Shown piece after piece: positions 10,212 through 18,997 of a stretch of DNA of 64,000 nucleotides (position 1 is the first letter of the stretch; each line of letters begins with the position of its first letter). The stretch spans positions 496,001 to 560,000 of the forward strand of contig NZ_BSDC01000002.1 in NCBI RefSeq assembly GCF_030268045.1, in the 5' to 3' direction. The stretch comes from Geothrix edaphica. Its GTDB lineage: Bacteria; Acidobacteriota; Holophagae; Holophagales; Holophagaceae. The notes beneath the pieces were generated by a model that saw nothing but the letters and a program-made list of their open reading frames with translations, had not been told where the DNA came from and ran no database searches. The translations under genes were made by a program, and so were the position numbers.

Positions 10212-10832
10212 ATGCGCCCCCTTCCCCTCCTCGCCCTCAGCGCCCTGAGCCTCGCGGCCCAGGCCCCGAAAGCCACCCCGGTCTTCGACGAGACCTTCTT
10301 CAACGGTGACCGCCGGATCATCCTCGGGGGTTGCGCCGATCGGGCGCGGGCCATCAAGCCCCGGGACGCCAAATACCTGGCCGAGTTCGGCCGGGCCTAC
10401 CTGGCGGCCCTCGACAAACCCCGGGCGGAGGCCGCCTTCAGGGAGGCCGAGCAGCGCGAGCCCAAGGACGGCCAGGTGCTCCACCTCATAGCCCAGGCCT
10501 GGCTGAAGCACGGCTACAAGACGGAGGCCCTGGAGGGCTACGAGAAGATCCTCACCCGCGATCCCAAAAACAAGGAGGCCCTCGCCCAGACCGGCGTGGA
10601 CCTGGCGGAGGTGGGCCTCGTGGCCGAGGCCGAGCGCTACATGCTCGCCCTGGCGGCCCTGGAGAAGGATGACTGGGAGCGCTTCCTGAGGTTCGGCCGG
10701 GCCTTCCTGGTGGCCGGGCAGCGGAAGAGGGCCGCGGCCTGGTTCGCCCGCGCCGTGGCCCTGAAGCCCGACGAGGAGAAGGTCTTCCTGGAGATCAGCC
10801 GCGCCTTCGCCGAGACCCAGAGCGTGATGTAG
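10212..10832 (+). CDS. Exported tetratricopeptide-repeat protein
   Basis: This 206-residue protein has a signal peptide (MRPLPLLALSALSLAAQ) followed by at least four helix-turn-helix TPR-like units, for example AYLAALDKPRAEAAFREAE, AWLKHGYKTEALEGYEKIL and AFLVAGQRKRAAAWFARAV, each with the A-x-x-x-F/Y and P spacing of TPRs. The ATG at 10212 was chosen because it begins the signal peptide; the in-frame open region extends further upstream without coding character. It probably acts as a periplasmic scaffold. It is convergent with the GNAT gene, whose stop lies only 16 bases away. Confidence 0.75.
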   Translation: MRPLPLLALSALSLAAQAPKATPVFDETFFNGDRRIILGGCADRARAIKPRDAKYLAEFGRAYLAALDKPRAEAAFREAEQREPKDGQVLHLIAQAWLKHGYKTEALEGYEKILTRDPKNKEALAQTGVDLAEVGLVAEAERYMLALAALEKDDWERFLRFGRAFLVAGQRKRAAAWFARAVALKPDEEKVFLEISRAFAETQSVM

Positions 10833-10848
10833 GGCCTGTGGTGCGGAG

Positions 10849-11349
10849 TCAGTGGCGGTTCTTCCACAGTTTCGGAGTCTTGATCCCCGCCCCCATGACC
10901 AGGCGCATCTCGCTGGTGGGCACGAAACCCATGCGCTGGTAGAGGCCCTCGGCCTCGAGGCTCGCGTGCAGCTCCATGATCTCCAGGCCCAGGTCGCGGG
11001 CCAGATCCAGGGCCGCATCCGTGAGGCGGGCGGCCAGGCCCTGGCGGCGGTGCGTGGGCTCCGTGTAGATGTTGAAGAGGTAGCCCCGCACCGAGAGCGG
11101 CGTCACCGGCGTGGGGAGCGTCTCCCGCATCAGCATCAGCACGCCGGCCACGGGGCGGCCCTCATCCTCCAGGAGGAAACCCCGGCACTGGCCCGTCACC
11201 AGCCAGTTCCGCAGCTGGACGCGGAAGGTGTCGGCCATGCGGCGGAGCCCGTCCTCGGAGCCCATCTCCATGTCGCGGAACAGGGCCACGCGATGGGCCA
11301 CGTGGATCTCCAGATCCAGGGTCGAGGAGGGGCGGAGAGAGAGCTTCAT
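10849..11349 (-). CDS. GNAT-family N-acetyltransferase
   Basis: This 166-residue single GNAT domain has motif A as RRQGLAARLTDAALD (Q/RxxGxG/A acetyl-CoA loop), preceded by strand-forming VRGYLFNIYTEP, and a C-terminal LYQRMGFVPTSEMRL, the Y..GF element of the family. The start at 11349 is preferred to an in-frame ATG at 11379 because the latter would overlap the divergently transcribed gene at 11378. With the chosen start, the two genes share a 28-base intergenic region. The substrate is unknown. Confidence 0.8.
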   Translation of the reverse strand: MKLSLRPSSTLDLEIHVAHRVALFRDMEMGSEDGLRRMADTFRVQLRNWLVTGQCRGFLLEDEGRPVAGVLMLMRETLPTPVTPLSVRGYLFNIYTEPTHRRQGLAARLTDAALDLARDLGLEIMELHASLEAEGLYQRMGFVPTSEMRLVMGAGIKTPKLWKNRH

Positions 11350-11377
11350 GCGGTCAGTGTAGGCGCTATCCTGGGCC

Positions 11378-12154
11378 ATGCACTACGCGGCCCTGGCCTC
11401 CGGTTCCAAGGGGAACTGCCACGCCCTTTCCGGGGGCGGCCGGACCCTGCTCATCGATGCGGGCATCTCCCTGCTCCAGATCCGCCGCCGCCTGGAGGTC
11501 CTGGGCCTGGAGCCCGGGTCCGTGCGGGCCCTGGCCCTCACCCACGAGCACTCGGACCACATCGGGGCGGTGGGGGTCATCGTCCGGCGCACGGACTGGG
11601 CCATCCTCGCCACCGCCGCCACCCGCTCGGCCGTACAGCGGATCCAGGGCATCGAGATCCCCGCCGCGCGCTGGATCGAGGTGGAGGCCGGCCGGCCCAC
11701 CGACTGGGAAGGCTGGCGCCTGCTGCCCTTCGCCCTCCCCCACGACGCGGAGGATCCGGTGGCCTACCGGGTCGAGGCCGGGGGCATCGCCGCGGCCGTC
11801 GTGACCGACCTGGGCCACCCCACGGCCCTGGTGGCGGACCACCTCCAGGACCTGGATCTGCTGGTGCTGGAGGCCAATCACGACGTGGACATGCTTCGCG
11901 AGGGGAGCTACCCCCCCCAACTCAAGGCCCGCATCCTCAGCCGCGTGGGCCACCTGAGCAATGCCGCCATGGCCGAGCTGCTGGGCCGGGTGACCTCCCC
12001 GCGGCTGAAGCAGGTGGTGCTGGCGCACCTGAGCGAGTCCAACAACGATCCCGGCCTGGCCCGGTTCGCCGCCGAGGAGATCCTCCGGGGCACCCCGGCG
12101 GCGCTGCACGTGGCCCATCAGCGGGAGCCCCTCGCCCTCCCCCCGGTCGCCTGA
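11378..12154 (+). CDS. MBL-fold metallohydrolase, YycJ/WalJ-like
   Basis: This 258-residue metallo-beta-lactamase fold protein opens with ALASGSKGNCHAL, the SGSxGN start typical of YycJ/WalJ relatives, has the metal motif LTHEHSDHIG, a DLGHPT loop and a GHLSN segment in which His would be a further ligand. WalJ-type proteins are reported as 5'-to-3' exonucleases linked to DNA processing and the WalRK region in Firmicutes, but here no such neighbours exist. A nuclease role is therefore only family-level inference. It is followed nine bases on by the LolA-like gene. Confidence 0.82.
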   Translation: MHYAALASGSKGNCHALSGGGRTLLIDAGISLLQIRRRLEVLGLEPGSVRALALTHEHSDHIGAVGVIVRRTDWAILATAATRSAVQRIQGIEIPAARWIEVEAGRPTDWEGWRLLPFALPHDAEDPVAYRVEAGGIAAAVVTDLGHPTALVADHLQDLDLLVLEANHDVDMLREGSYPPQLKARILSRVGHLSNAAMAELLGRVTSPRLKQVVLAHLSESNNDPGLARFAAEEILRGTPAALHVAHQREPLALPPVA

Positions 12155-12163
12155 AGGAGCCCG

Positions 12164-12844
12164 ATGATCCGCCGCGCCCTCTTCCGCCTTCTGCTGGCGC
12201 TCCCCCTGGGGGCCCAGACCGCGCCGCCCTCGCTGCGGGAGGCCGTGGAGCGTTTCGACGCCGCCCAGGCCCAGGTGCAGACGCTGCAGTGCCCCTTCAC
12301 GCTGACCCTGCGCCGGGCCCTGCTGAAGACGCCCTCGGTGACGAAGGGAACCCTCTACCTCCAGGGCTCCGAGTTCGCCCACTTCGCCTTCCAGCCGCCC
12401 GAGGACCTGATCCTCCACCTCACCCCCAAGGCCCTCATCTCCTACAGCCCCGAGGCCAAGGCCGGCGAGCTCATGAAGATCGGCCTCATCAAGAACGCCA
12501 ACCGGAAGTTCCTGGGCCTCGGCCAGAAGCTCAGCTACCTGTCCGAGTACTTCCAGATCCAGCTGGGCGAGGCCAAGGATCTGCCCGGCACCTGGCTCCT
12601 GGCCATGGCCCCCCGCACCCTCTCCATGCGCAAGCGGATGCAGGCCCTGAACCTCTGGGTGGACAAGGAGACGTGGCTGCCCCGGCAGGTCCAGTGGGTC
12701 GAGCGCAGCGGGGACTCCTGGCTGGTGGAGCTGGGCCCGCTGAAGACCAACCAGGCCCTGCCCGCCGCGGTGACCGGGTTCAAGCTCCCGGAGGGCATTC
12801 CCCTCCGGAACGAGTTCAGCTTCTTCGCCACCCGGAAGAAGTAG
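12164..12844 (+). CDS. Outer-membrane lipoprotein carrier-like protein (LolA family)
   Basis: This 226-residue protein has a signal peptide (MIRRALFRLLLALPLGAQ) and a LolA/LolB-like beta-barrel half: an initial helix LREAVERFDAAQAQVQTL, a strand pair with GTLYLQGSEFAHFAFQPPEDLILHL, and late strands LNLWVDKETWLPRQVQWVE. In gram-negatives, LolA shuttles lipoproteins across the periplasm. LolA-like relatives also occur in APE clusters, but this one sits nearly 7 kb from the polyene genes and next to the FHA/TPR pair. True LolA versus a LolA-fold relative cannot be settled by eye. Confidence 0.72.
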   Translation: MIRRALFRLLLALPLGAQTAPPSLREAVERFDAAQAQVQTLQCPFTLTLRRALLKTPSVTKGTLYLQGSEFAHFAFQPPEDLILHLTPKALISYSPEAKAGELMKIGLIKNANRKFLGLGQKLSYLSEYFQIQLGEAKDLPGTWLLAMAPRTLSMRKRMQALNLWVDKETWLPRQVQWVERSGDSWLVELGPLKTNQALPAAVTGFKLPEGIPLRNEFSFFATRKK

Positions 12845-12878
12845 CGGTAGACTGCACTGGAGATCACACGGGGGCCCG

Positions 12879-13505
12879 ATGATTGTGGTGTGCCCGGCCT
12901 GCCAGGCCCGCTTCCAGTACGACGACAGCCGGTTCGGCCAAGCCCGAGCCAAGCGGTTCAAGTGCCCGAAGTGCGCCCACCTCTTCGAGGTGGCCAATCC
13001 GGCGACGACGATGAGTCTGCCGCCGGTCCAGGAGGAGCCCCTCCCGCCCCCGCCCCTCACGATGCCCATCCCCGAGCAGGAACCCCCCAACGAGGCCACG
13101 CTGGCCTCGGCCTTCACCACCGCCCGCCGAGACCGCGACTCCATCCTGGTGGCCGCCGGCATCCAGCAGGCGGGCCTGCCGGCGGGGTTCAAGTTCAGCC
13201 TGGCCTTCCTCACCGGCCCCCAGGCCTCCACGGTGCAGGTGCTGGACCGGCCCGTCATCGTCCTCGGTCGGGAGGAGGGTGACGTCATCACCCAGGATCC
13301 CGAGACTTCCCGCCGCCACGCGGTGCTGGAAATCCGGGGGGATGGAACCGTATGGATCACCGATCAGGACTCCACCAACGGCACCCAGGTCAACGGCGAG
13401 CGCATCACCGGCACGGTCCAGCTTCTCAGCCAGCAGGAATTCACCTGCGGGAACAGCACCTTCATGCTGCTGATCCGCAACACCAACGAGTACCCGCTGC
13501 ACTGA
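12879..13505 (+). CDS. MJ0042 zinc-ribbon / FHA-domain protein
   Basis: The 208-residue protein begins with an MJ0042-type zinc ribbon: CPACQARFQYDD, then KCPKCAHLFEV. A proline-rich linker (about residues 45-75) leads to a C-terminal FHA domain with its phosphothreonine-binding signature: LGREEGD, SRRHAVLE and DSTNGTQVNG, i.e. the conserved Gly-Arg, Ser-x-x-His and Asn-Gly. FHA domains bind phosphothreonine peptides, so the protein probably reports on Ser/Thr kinase signalling. No kinase gene is adjacent. It lies 35 bases after the LolA-like gene and upstream of the TPR membrane protein. Confidence 0.85.
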   Translation: MIVVCPACQARFQYDDSRFGQARAKRFKCPKCAHLFEVANPATTMSLPPVQEEPLPPPPLTMPIPEQEPPNEATLASAFTTARRDRDSILVAAGIQQAGLPAGFKFSLAFLTGPQASTVQVLDRPVIVLGREEGDVITQDPETSRRHAVLEIRGDGTVWITDQDSTNGTQVNGERITGTVQLLSQQEFTCGNSTFMLLIRNTNEYPLH

Positions 13506-13540
13506 ACCCCTGCTCCCACAGATCCGAGCCGAGCGACACC

Positions 13541-15289
13541 ATGACGCCAGACCCCTACGCGCCCTACCTCCGCCAGGCGGACGAGCTTTTCGCCCGGGGC
13601 GAGATTGTCAAGGCGGGCCAGATCTGGCAGGCGATCCTCAAGCAGCAGCCCACCCACACCGAAGCCCGGGAGCGCCTGGTGGCCCTGCGCGAGCGCCTCC
13701 TGGCCGAGCGGGAGGCCCAGGCTGAGGCGGCGCTTCCGCCTCCCGCCCCGGAACCTGCCCCGCAACCTGCCCCGGAACCCGAACCAGCTCCCGCCCCGGT
13801 GCCCGAGCCCCTTCCCCCGGCCACCCCCGTGGTCTCCTCCGAGGAGCCCGACCGCCTGGTGATCCAGGGTTGCACGCTCTACGACATGGGCCAGGTGCCC
13901 GACGCCCTCCAGAAATGGGAGCAGGTGCTGGCCATCGATCCCACGCACAGCCTGGCCCTGGGCTATGCCAACGCGGCCCGCCGCGAGCTGGGGCTCCCCC
14001 CCCTCCAGGGTTCCGCCCCCGCCGCGCCCGTGGAGGAACCCGCCCGCGTGGTCGACGAGGATGTGGACAAGCTCCTGCGGGAGGCCGTCCAGCTCTACGA
14101 CATGGGCCTCACGGAGGAGGCCATCTCCAAGTGGGAGCACGTCCTGACCCTGGAACCCCAGCGGGAGGAGATCCGGGGCTACCTGCGCCAGGCCCGCCAT
14201 GAGTTGACCCTCCCGGGGACCCAGCCGGCGGCCCCGGCTCCCCCACCAGCGCCCGCACCGGCGCCTGCACCGGCCCCCACCCCCGCGCCCATCCAGGCCG
14301 TGCATCCCGACGCGCAGGCCCTGGCCCTGAAGCTGCGGCAGGCGGATCACCTGCTGACCCTCCAGCGCCATGACGAGGCCGCCTTCACTTACCGGCAGGC
14401 CCTCCAGCTGGCCCCGGGCCATCCCGAAGCCCTGGCGGGCCTTGAGCGCTGCCTGCACCCCCAGAGCCCCGCCCTAGACGCCCAGAGCCGCATCGCCATG
14501 GTCGAGGAGGAGCCCACCCTCATCATCCCGGATCCCGGCCAGGTGGAGCCCCCCGCCTCCGTGACGCGGACCGCCGGCACCCCGCGGGAGGGTCTCAGCC
14601 TCCCGGGCCGGCTCCGGGAGGCCTCGTCCGGCCTGCCCTGGCTGCAGGAGCCCAAGGTCTGGGCCATGGCCGGCGGTGGCGTCCTGGTCCTGGCCGCGGG
14701 TCTCTACGCCCTGCACACCTACCGGCAGGACCAGGAGCTGAAGGAGGCCGTCAAGGCCGCCCGCCTGGCGGCCGTGACCCCGGTCCTCCAGCAGGCCCAG
14801 GCGCCGGATCTCGCCGAGACCCCGGCCGCCATCCTCCGCGAAGGCGAGGCCGCCCTGGAGACGGAGCCGCTGCGCGCCTACTACCGGGCCCAGGCGGTCC
14901 TGGCCCAGAACCCCGGCGATGCCGCCGCCGCCCAGCTCCTGGAGAAGGCCCGCGCCGCCCTGCCCGGGGGAGCCACCGGAGCGAGCCTCGCGGAGTTCCA
15001 GAAGCACCTCCAGAATGGCGATCTGGACGCGGCTGCCAAGGTCATGGATGCGCTCCTGCGGGCCCAGCCCGAGGACGCCGACCTCCGGGCCCGGGCCGCC
15101 CGCCTGTACCTCGCCACCTGCGGGGCCCACGCGGCCCTGGCCAAGTGGGATGAGGCCGCCGAGGATCTGCGCCGGGGCCGGGCCCTCTTCCCCAGCGACA
15201 AGTCCTGGCAGGCCCGCCTCCACCTCCTCGAGCGCCTGAAGACCCTGCCCAAGTCCCAGCAGGCGGCCTGGCTTCCCCTCCTCGGATAG
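13541..15289 (+). CDS. Membrane-anchored TPR protein with proline/alanine-rich linkers
   Basis: This 582-residue protein starts at the ATG at 13541. The N-terminal cytoplasmic part has three to four TPR units (LFARGEIVKAGQIWQAIL; LYDMGQVPDALQKWEQVL; LYDMGLTEEAISKWEHVL) separated by Pro/Ala-rich linkers near residues 65-105 and 225-250. One transmembrane helix is at about residues 374-395 (WAMAGGGVLVLAAGLYAL). A second helical repeat region of about 190 residues follows. It begins 35 bases after the FHA gene, suggesting a shared scaffold function. The two internal repeats LYDMGx(V/L)x(D/E)A are near-identical, indicating repeat duplication. No enzyme motif is seen. Confidence 0.8.
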   Translation: MTPDPYAPYLRQADELFARGEIVKAGQIWQAILKQQPTHTEARERLVALRERLLAEREAQAEAALPPPAPEPAPQPAPEPEPAPAPVPEPLPPATPVVSSEEPDRLVIQGCTLYDMGQVPDALQKWEQVLAIDPTHSLALGYANAARRELGLPPLQGSAPAAPVEEPARVVDEDVDKLLREAVQLYDMGLTEEAISKWEHVLTLEPQREEIRGYLRQARHELTLPGTQPAAPAPPPAPAPAPAPAPTPAPIQAVHPDAQALALKLRQADHLLTLQRHDEAAFTYRQALQLAPGHPEALAGLERCLHPQSPALDAQSRIAMVEEEPTLIIPDPGQVEPPASVTRTAGTPREGLSLPGRLREASSGLPWLQEPKVWAMAGGGVLVLAAGLYALHTYRQDQELKEAVKAARLAAVTPVLQQAQAPDLAETPAAILREGEAALETEPLRAYYRAQAVLAQNPGDAAAAQLLEKARAALPGGATGASLAEFQKHLQNGDLDAAAKVMDALLRAQPEDADLRARAARLYLATCGAHAALAKWDEAAEDLRRGRALFPSDKSWQARLHLLERLKTLPKSQQAAWLPLLG

Positions 15290-15294
15290 AGACC

Positions 15295-16449
15295 TCAGTC
15301 CACCCACACCTCGGGCGGCACGGGGTGGCTCAGGAAGTGGGTCATCCCCTCGTTCAGGCCGTAGGCGCCCGTGGTGCCGAAGGCGAGCAGGTCGCCCGCG
15401 GTCAGCGCCGGCAGGCGCACCTCGCCCAGGCGATCCAGGCTCGTGCAGAGGGGCCCGGCGAGCGTGTGGGGGACCGCCTCACCGGCCCTGCCCACGGCCT
15501 TCGCCGGGAAGGGCTCGCCCGTGAGGAGGGGGCGGATGAGGTGGTTGATGCCGCCTTCCAGGATGGCGAAGCGGGTGCCGCGGCTCTCCTTGAGGCGCAC
15601 CACCCGGGCCAGGTAGACCCCGCACGGGCCCGCGAGGAAGCGGCCCGGCTCCAGGATCAGCTCGCCCTCGAACCAGGCGTGCCGCGCCAGCAGGTCCGAC
15701 AAGTTCTGTCCAAAGGCCGCCAGGTCCAGAGGCGCTTCATCCGGGGCGTAAGGCACGCCCAGGCCACCGCCCAGGTCGATCTGCTCGAAGGCGAGGCCAT
15801 GGGCCTCGTGCAGGCGCTTCGCCAGATCCAGCACAGCGCCGTGGATGGCCCGCAGCTTGGCGGCATCGCGCTGGTTGCTGGCAGCGAAGACGTGCAGGCC
15901 CTTGATGCGCACGTGCGCCAGCCTCGCGGCCTTCTCCAGCAGGGCCGGCACCGCCTCCTCGTCCACGCCGAAGGCCGAGGGCCCGCTGCCGCCGATGATG
16001 CGGTTGCCCTCGTCGATGTCGAAGGCGGGGTGCACCCGCAGGTTCACGGCAGTTTCCCGGGTGGCCAGAGCGTCGAGGCGGGCCAGGTCCTCGAAGCCCT
16101 CCGCCTGCACGCGGACGCCCATGGACAGGGCCTTCTGCAGCTCGGAGGCCCGCTTGCCGGGCCCGGCAAAGAAGGTGCGGCCCGCCGGCAGGCCCAGGGC
16201 CTCCACCCGCTCCAGCTCCCCGATGGAGGCGCAGTCGAAGCTGGCGCCCAGACCGGCGAAGCACCGCAACAGGTCTGCGTGCGGGTTGGCCTTCACGGCG
16301 TAGGCGATCCGCACCCGCGAAGGCAGCACCGCCCGGAGCGCCCTGAACCCCGCCGTCGCCACCGCCCCTGAATAGGCGAAGCAGGGCGTGCCGTGGGCCT
16401 CCGCCAGTCGCTGGCAGGTGGCGTCGTCGAAGGCGAAGAGAGCGGTCAT
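15295..16449 (-). CDS. lysA: Diaminopimelate decarboxylase (PLP fold-type III)
   Basis: This 384-residue fold-type III PLP decarboxylase has the Schiff-base lysine at Lys53 in AYAVKANPH, the glycine-rich phosphate loop DLGGGLGVPY and EPGRFLAGPCG. As last gene of the lysine operon it would convert meso-diaminopimelate to L-lysine plus CO2. Two features are atypical: it is shorter than most LysA proteins (about 415-430), and the substrate-site motif, usually CESGD in LysA, reads CTSLD here. That variant resembles related decarboxylases of other pathways. Context favours LysA; specificity is not proven. Its stop lies five bases from the stop of the convergent TPR gene. Confidence 0.75.
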   Translation of the reverse strand: MTALFAFDDATCQRLAEAHGTPCFAYSGAVATAGFRALRAVLPSRVRIAYAVKANPHADLLRCFAGLGASFDCASIGELERVEALGLPAGRTFFAGPGKRASELQKALSMGVRVQAEGFEDLARLDALATRETAVNLRVHPAFDIDEGNRIIGGSGPSAFGVDEEAVPALLEKAARLAHVRIKGLHVFAASNQRDAAKLRAIHGAVLDLAKRLHEAHGLAFEQIDLGGGLGVPYAPDEAPLDLAAFGQNLSDLLARHAWFEGELILEPGRFLAGPCGVYLARVVRLKESRGTRFAILEGGINHLIRPLLTGEPFPAKAVGRAGEAVPHTLAGPLCTSLDRLGEVRLPALTAGDLLAFGTTGAYGLNEGMTHFLSHPVPPEVWVD

Positions 16450-16482
16450 GGGGCGCCCATGGGAAGAGAGGTCGAGGGTGGG

Positions 16483-17049
16483 TCAGGCCTTCGGACGCAG
16501 GAGCTGCGGACGGAGGTTTGCAATCTGCCTGCGGTGGATCCCGAGGTGGAGCAGGTCCATCCGCAGCGCCTGCGCCAAGGTGATGGGCCCCGCCACGGGA
16601 TGGGTGAAGAAGGCCTGGCCGTGGGAGTCCTCCTTGGCCTCTTCCGCAAACGCGCGCAGCCAGCGCACATGCCCGTCCCAGGTAGCCCGCAGCTCGGCCA
16701 GGGACCGCTGGCCCGTCGGCAGCATCCGCCGGGAGGGCACCCGCACGGGGATCCGCAACTTCAGGACCAGCAGGACCAGGAAGTATTTGAGGCGGTGCTC
16801 CAGGCCGCGCGGCTGCACCACCAGTTCCGCCCTTGAGGGGAGCCCCAGCAGGATGACCGACTCGGCCACCACCACATGCTCCAGAATCTCCAGGATCGAC
16901 CAGGCCCCGGGCCGCGGCTTGGCCTGGAGTGCCGTGAGGTCGAGCGCCTCCAGCCCGTCCAGCAGCGCCCCCCTCTGGCTGTCCAGAGATTCGATCAGGT
17001 GATGCAGGGAACGGGGCATGGTGACCTTGACGGATGAGGCTGAGGACAT
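16483..17049 (-). CDS. DinB-like (YfiT/DinB_2) metal-dependent helical-bundle protein
   Basis: This 188-residue four-helix-bundle protein has the DinB-superfamily pattern of three scattered metal-binding histidines: WSILEILEHVVVAE in helix 2 and LHLGIHRRQIANL near the C-terminus. Family members are thiol-dependent transferases or of unknown function. It lies inside the lysine operon between the aminotransferase and lysA. Three starts are possible: TTG at 17067 (overlapping the upstream stop), ATG at 17049, and ATG at 17019, which has AAGG five bases upstream. Its role in lysine synthesis, if any, is unknown; it may simply hitchhike. Confidence 0.72.
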   Translation of the reverse strand: MSSASSVKVTMPRSLHHLIESLDSQRGALLDGLEALDLTALQAKPRPGAWSILEILEHVVVAESVILLGLPSRAELVVQPRGLEHRLKYFLVLLVLKLRIPVRVPSRRMLPTGQRSLAELRATWDGHVRWLRAFAEEAKEDSHGQAFFTHPVAGPITLAQALRMDLLHLGIHRRQIANLRPQLLRPKA

Positions 17050-17063
17050 AGAGAAGAAGGGAA

Positions 17064-18179
17064 TCAACCCTTCCAGTAGGGCGCCAGCCGCCGCACGCCC
17101 TCCCGCAGCTGCTCAGGGGTGGCGGCGAAGCTGAGGCGCGCGTGGCCGCGGCCACCTTCGCCGAAGGCGAGGCCGGGGATGAGCACCACCTTGGCCTCGT
17201 CGCGCAGCTTCAAGGCGAAGGCCACGGGGTCCGCGTGGGCGGCTTCAGGCAGGGGCATGAAGTGGTAGAAGGTGCCGTCGGGGGCCGTCACCGCATGGCC
17301 CAGCTCCTCGCGCAGGGCCCCGGCCAGGGCCTGCCAGCGCTCCCCCACGGCGGCGCGGGCCTCGGCCAGGATCGCCTCCGAGTGTTCGATCAACGCCAGG
17401 GCGGCCCATTGCGCGGGCGTGGCCGTGCCCGTCACCGCGTAGCCGTGCACCGTGCGGGCGGGCACCAGCCAGGCGGGATCCCCCACGGCCCAGCCCACGC
17501 GCAGGCCCGGCGCACCCCAGCCCTTGCTCACGGAGCTGGTCACCACGCCGCGGTCCGTCACGTCCCGCAGGCTGGGGCAGCGGGTGCCGAAGTGCAGGTC
17601 CCGGTAGACCTCGTCGGAGATGAGCAGCACGCCCCGGGCCGTGCAGGCGTCGGCCACGCGCTTGAGCGCCTCCAGGCTCCCGCCGCCGCCCGTGGGGTTC
17701 GAGGGCAGGTTGAGAACCACCGCGGACACGTCCGGCGCGGCGTCCAGGGTGCGGACCAGCGCGTCCGCATCCAGGCGGAAGCGGTCCTTCGACAGGGGAT
17801 AGGCCACGGGCTCCGCACCCGCCATGCGCGCCAGGGCCGGATAGGCCACGAAGCCGGGGTCGGGCATGAGGACCTTGGTGCCAGGCTCCACCCAGGCCTG
17901 GAACAGCGAGAAGAGCGCGCCCTGGGAGCCGGTGGTGATGAGCACTTCGTCCACGTGGGCGCCGTGGAAGGCGGCCACGGCCCTCCGCAGCTCCAGCAGC
18001 CCGACGTGGGGCACGTAGGCGCAGGGGCCCGGGTTCCGCAGCAGGGCCTTCCGGCCCACTTCCGGCAGGTCCCAGGTGGGCTCGCCCAGGCCCAGGGGGA
18101 TGGCCCCAGGCGGCGTGCCATCTGTGATGGCGCGGATGGGCGAGGGCTTCAGCAGGGACAGGCGGGATGCGACGTTCAT
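17064..18179 (-). CDS. dapC: Aminotransferase class I/II, probable N-succinyldiaminopimelate aminotransferase
   Basis: This 371-residue fold-type I aminotransferase has the PLP lysine at Lys219 ([16 protein letters not shown]), LNLPSNPTG with the Asn and Pro of the cofactor site, and [10 protein letters not shown] with the Asp that binds the pyridine nitrogen. It lies directly after dapD (start/stop overlap at 18176-18179) and in the same operon as dapE, so transamination of N-succinyl-2-amino-6-ketopimelate is the likely reaction. The family also includes aspartate and other aminotransferases, so the substrate is inferred from context. Confidence 0.8.
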   Translation of the reverse strand: MNVASRLSLLKPSPIRAITDGTPPGAIPLGLGEPTWDLPEVGRKALLRNPGPCAYVPHVGLLELRRAVAAFHGAHVDEVLITTGSQGALFSLFQAWVEPGTKVLMPDPGFVAYPALARMAGAEPVAYPLSKDRFRLDADALVRTLDAAPDVSAVVLNLPSNPTGGGGSLEALKRVADACTARGVLLISDEVYRDLHFGTRCPSLRDVTDRGVVTSSVSKGWGAPGLRVGWAVGDPAWLVPARTVHGYAVTGTATPAQWAALALIEHSEAILAEARAAVGERWQALAGALREELGHAVTAPDGTFYHFMPLPEAAHADPVAFALKLRDEAKVVLIPGLAFGEGGRGHARLSFAATPEQLREGVRRLAPYWKG

Positions 18180-18997
18180 CTCAGGGCTTGCTCCAGGGCG
18201 GTGGCCGCGTCGGTCCTGTCGTCGCGGTACTTCACGATACAGGGGGCCGACACCTGGAGTCCGTGAGCCTTGGCATAGTCGCCCGAGGCCGGGCGCGACC
18301 CCGGCACCACCACGGCGCCCTCGGGCACCTCCTGGCGCAGCTCCCGACCGTGCACCAGATCGTAGATCACGGTGCTGCCGGTGATGACCACGCCCGAGGC
18401 CAGCACAGCCCGCTTCCGGACGACGATGCCCTCGAAGAGGCCCACGAGGCCGCCCACGAAGGCGTCATCCTCCACCACCACCGGCCGGGCGCCCGCGGGC
18501 TCCAGCACGCCGCCGATCTGGGCGGCGGCGGAGAGGTGCACCCGCTTGCCGATCTGGGCGCAGCTGCCCACCAGGGCGTGGCTGTCCACCATGGTGCCCT
18601 CGTCCACGAAGGCGCCCACGTTCACGTAGGCCGGCGGCATGATCACCACGCCCCGGGCGATGTGGGCGCCGCGGCGCACGGAGGAGCCGCCGGGCACGAG
18701 GCGCACGCCGTCCTCCAACCCGAAGTGGCGGGCCGGGTAGGCGGTCTTGTCGAACATGGGAAAGCCCGCGCCCGGCATCTCCACGATGTTCGTGCGCCGG
18801 AAGCCGCAGAGGATCGCCTGCTTCACCCAGGGATTGGCCTGCCAGCTGCCGTCCGGCCGTTGTTCGGCGGCCCGCACGATCCCGCTCTCCAGGGCGGACA
18901 GGAGCACCTGGTGCATGGCCGGCGCTTGGGGATCATTCGCCAGATCCTCGGGGGAGCGGCTGAAGAAGCGGTGGATGGTATCCGGGTCGACGACCAT
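18176..18997 (-). CDS. dapD: Tetrahydrodipicolinate N-succinyltransferase
   Basis: This 273-residue protein, the normal length for DapD, has a left-handed beta-helix of hexapeptide repeats from about residue 110 ([42 protein letters not shown]) and the conserved QIGGVLEP and GGLVGLFEG segments. It succinylates tetrahydrodipicolinate with succinyl-CoA, committing this organism to the succinylase branch of diaminopimelate synthesis, in agreement with the dapE and aminotransferase genes in the operon. Its ATG shares one base with the dapA stop (TGATG). Confidence 0.93.
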   Translation of the reverse strand: MVVDPDTIHRFFSRSPEDLANDPQAPAMHQVLLSALESGIVRAAEQRPDGSWQANPWVKQAILCGFRRTNIVEMPGAGFPMFDKTAYPARHFGLEDGVRLVPGGSSVRRGAHIARGVVIMPPAYVNVGAFVDEGTMVDSHALVGSCAQIGKRVHLSAAAQIGGVLEPAGARPVVVEDDAFVGGLVGLFEGIVVRKRAVLASGVVITGSTVIYDLVHGRELRQEVPEGAVVVPGSRPASGDYAKAHGLQVSAPCIVKYRDDRTDAATALEQALR

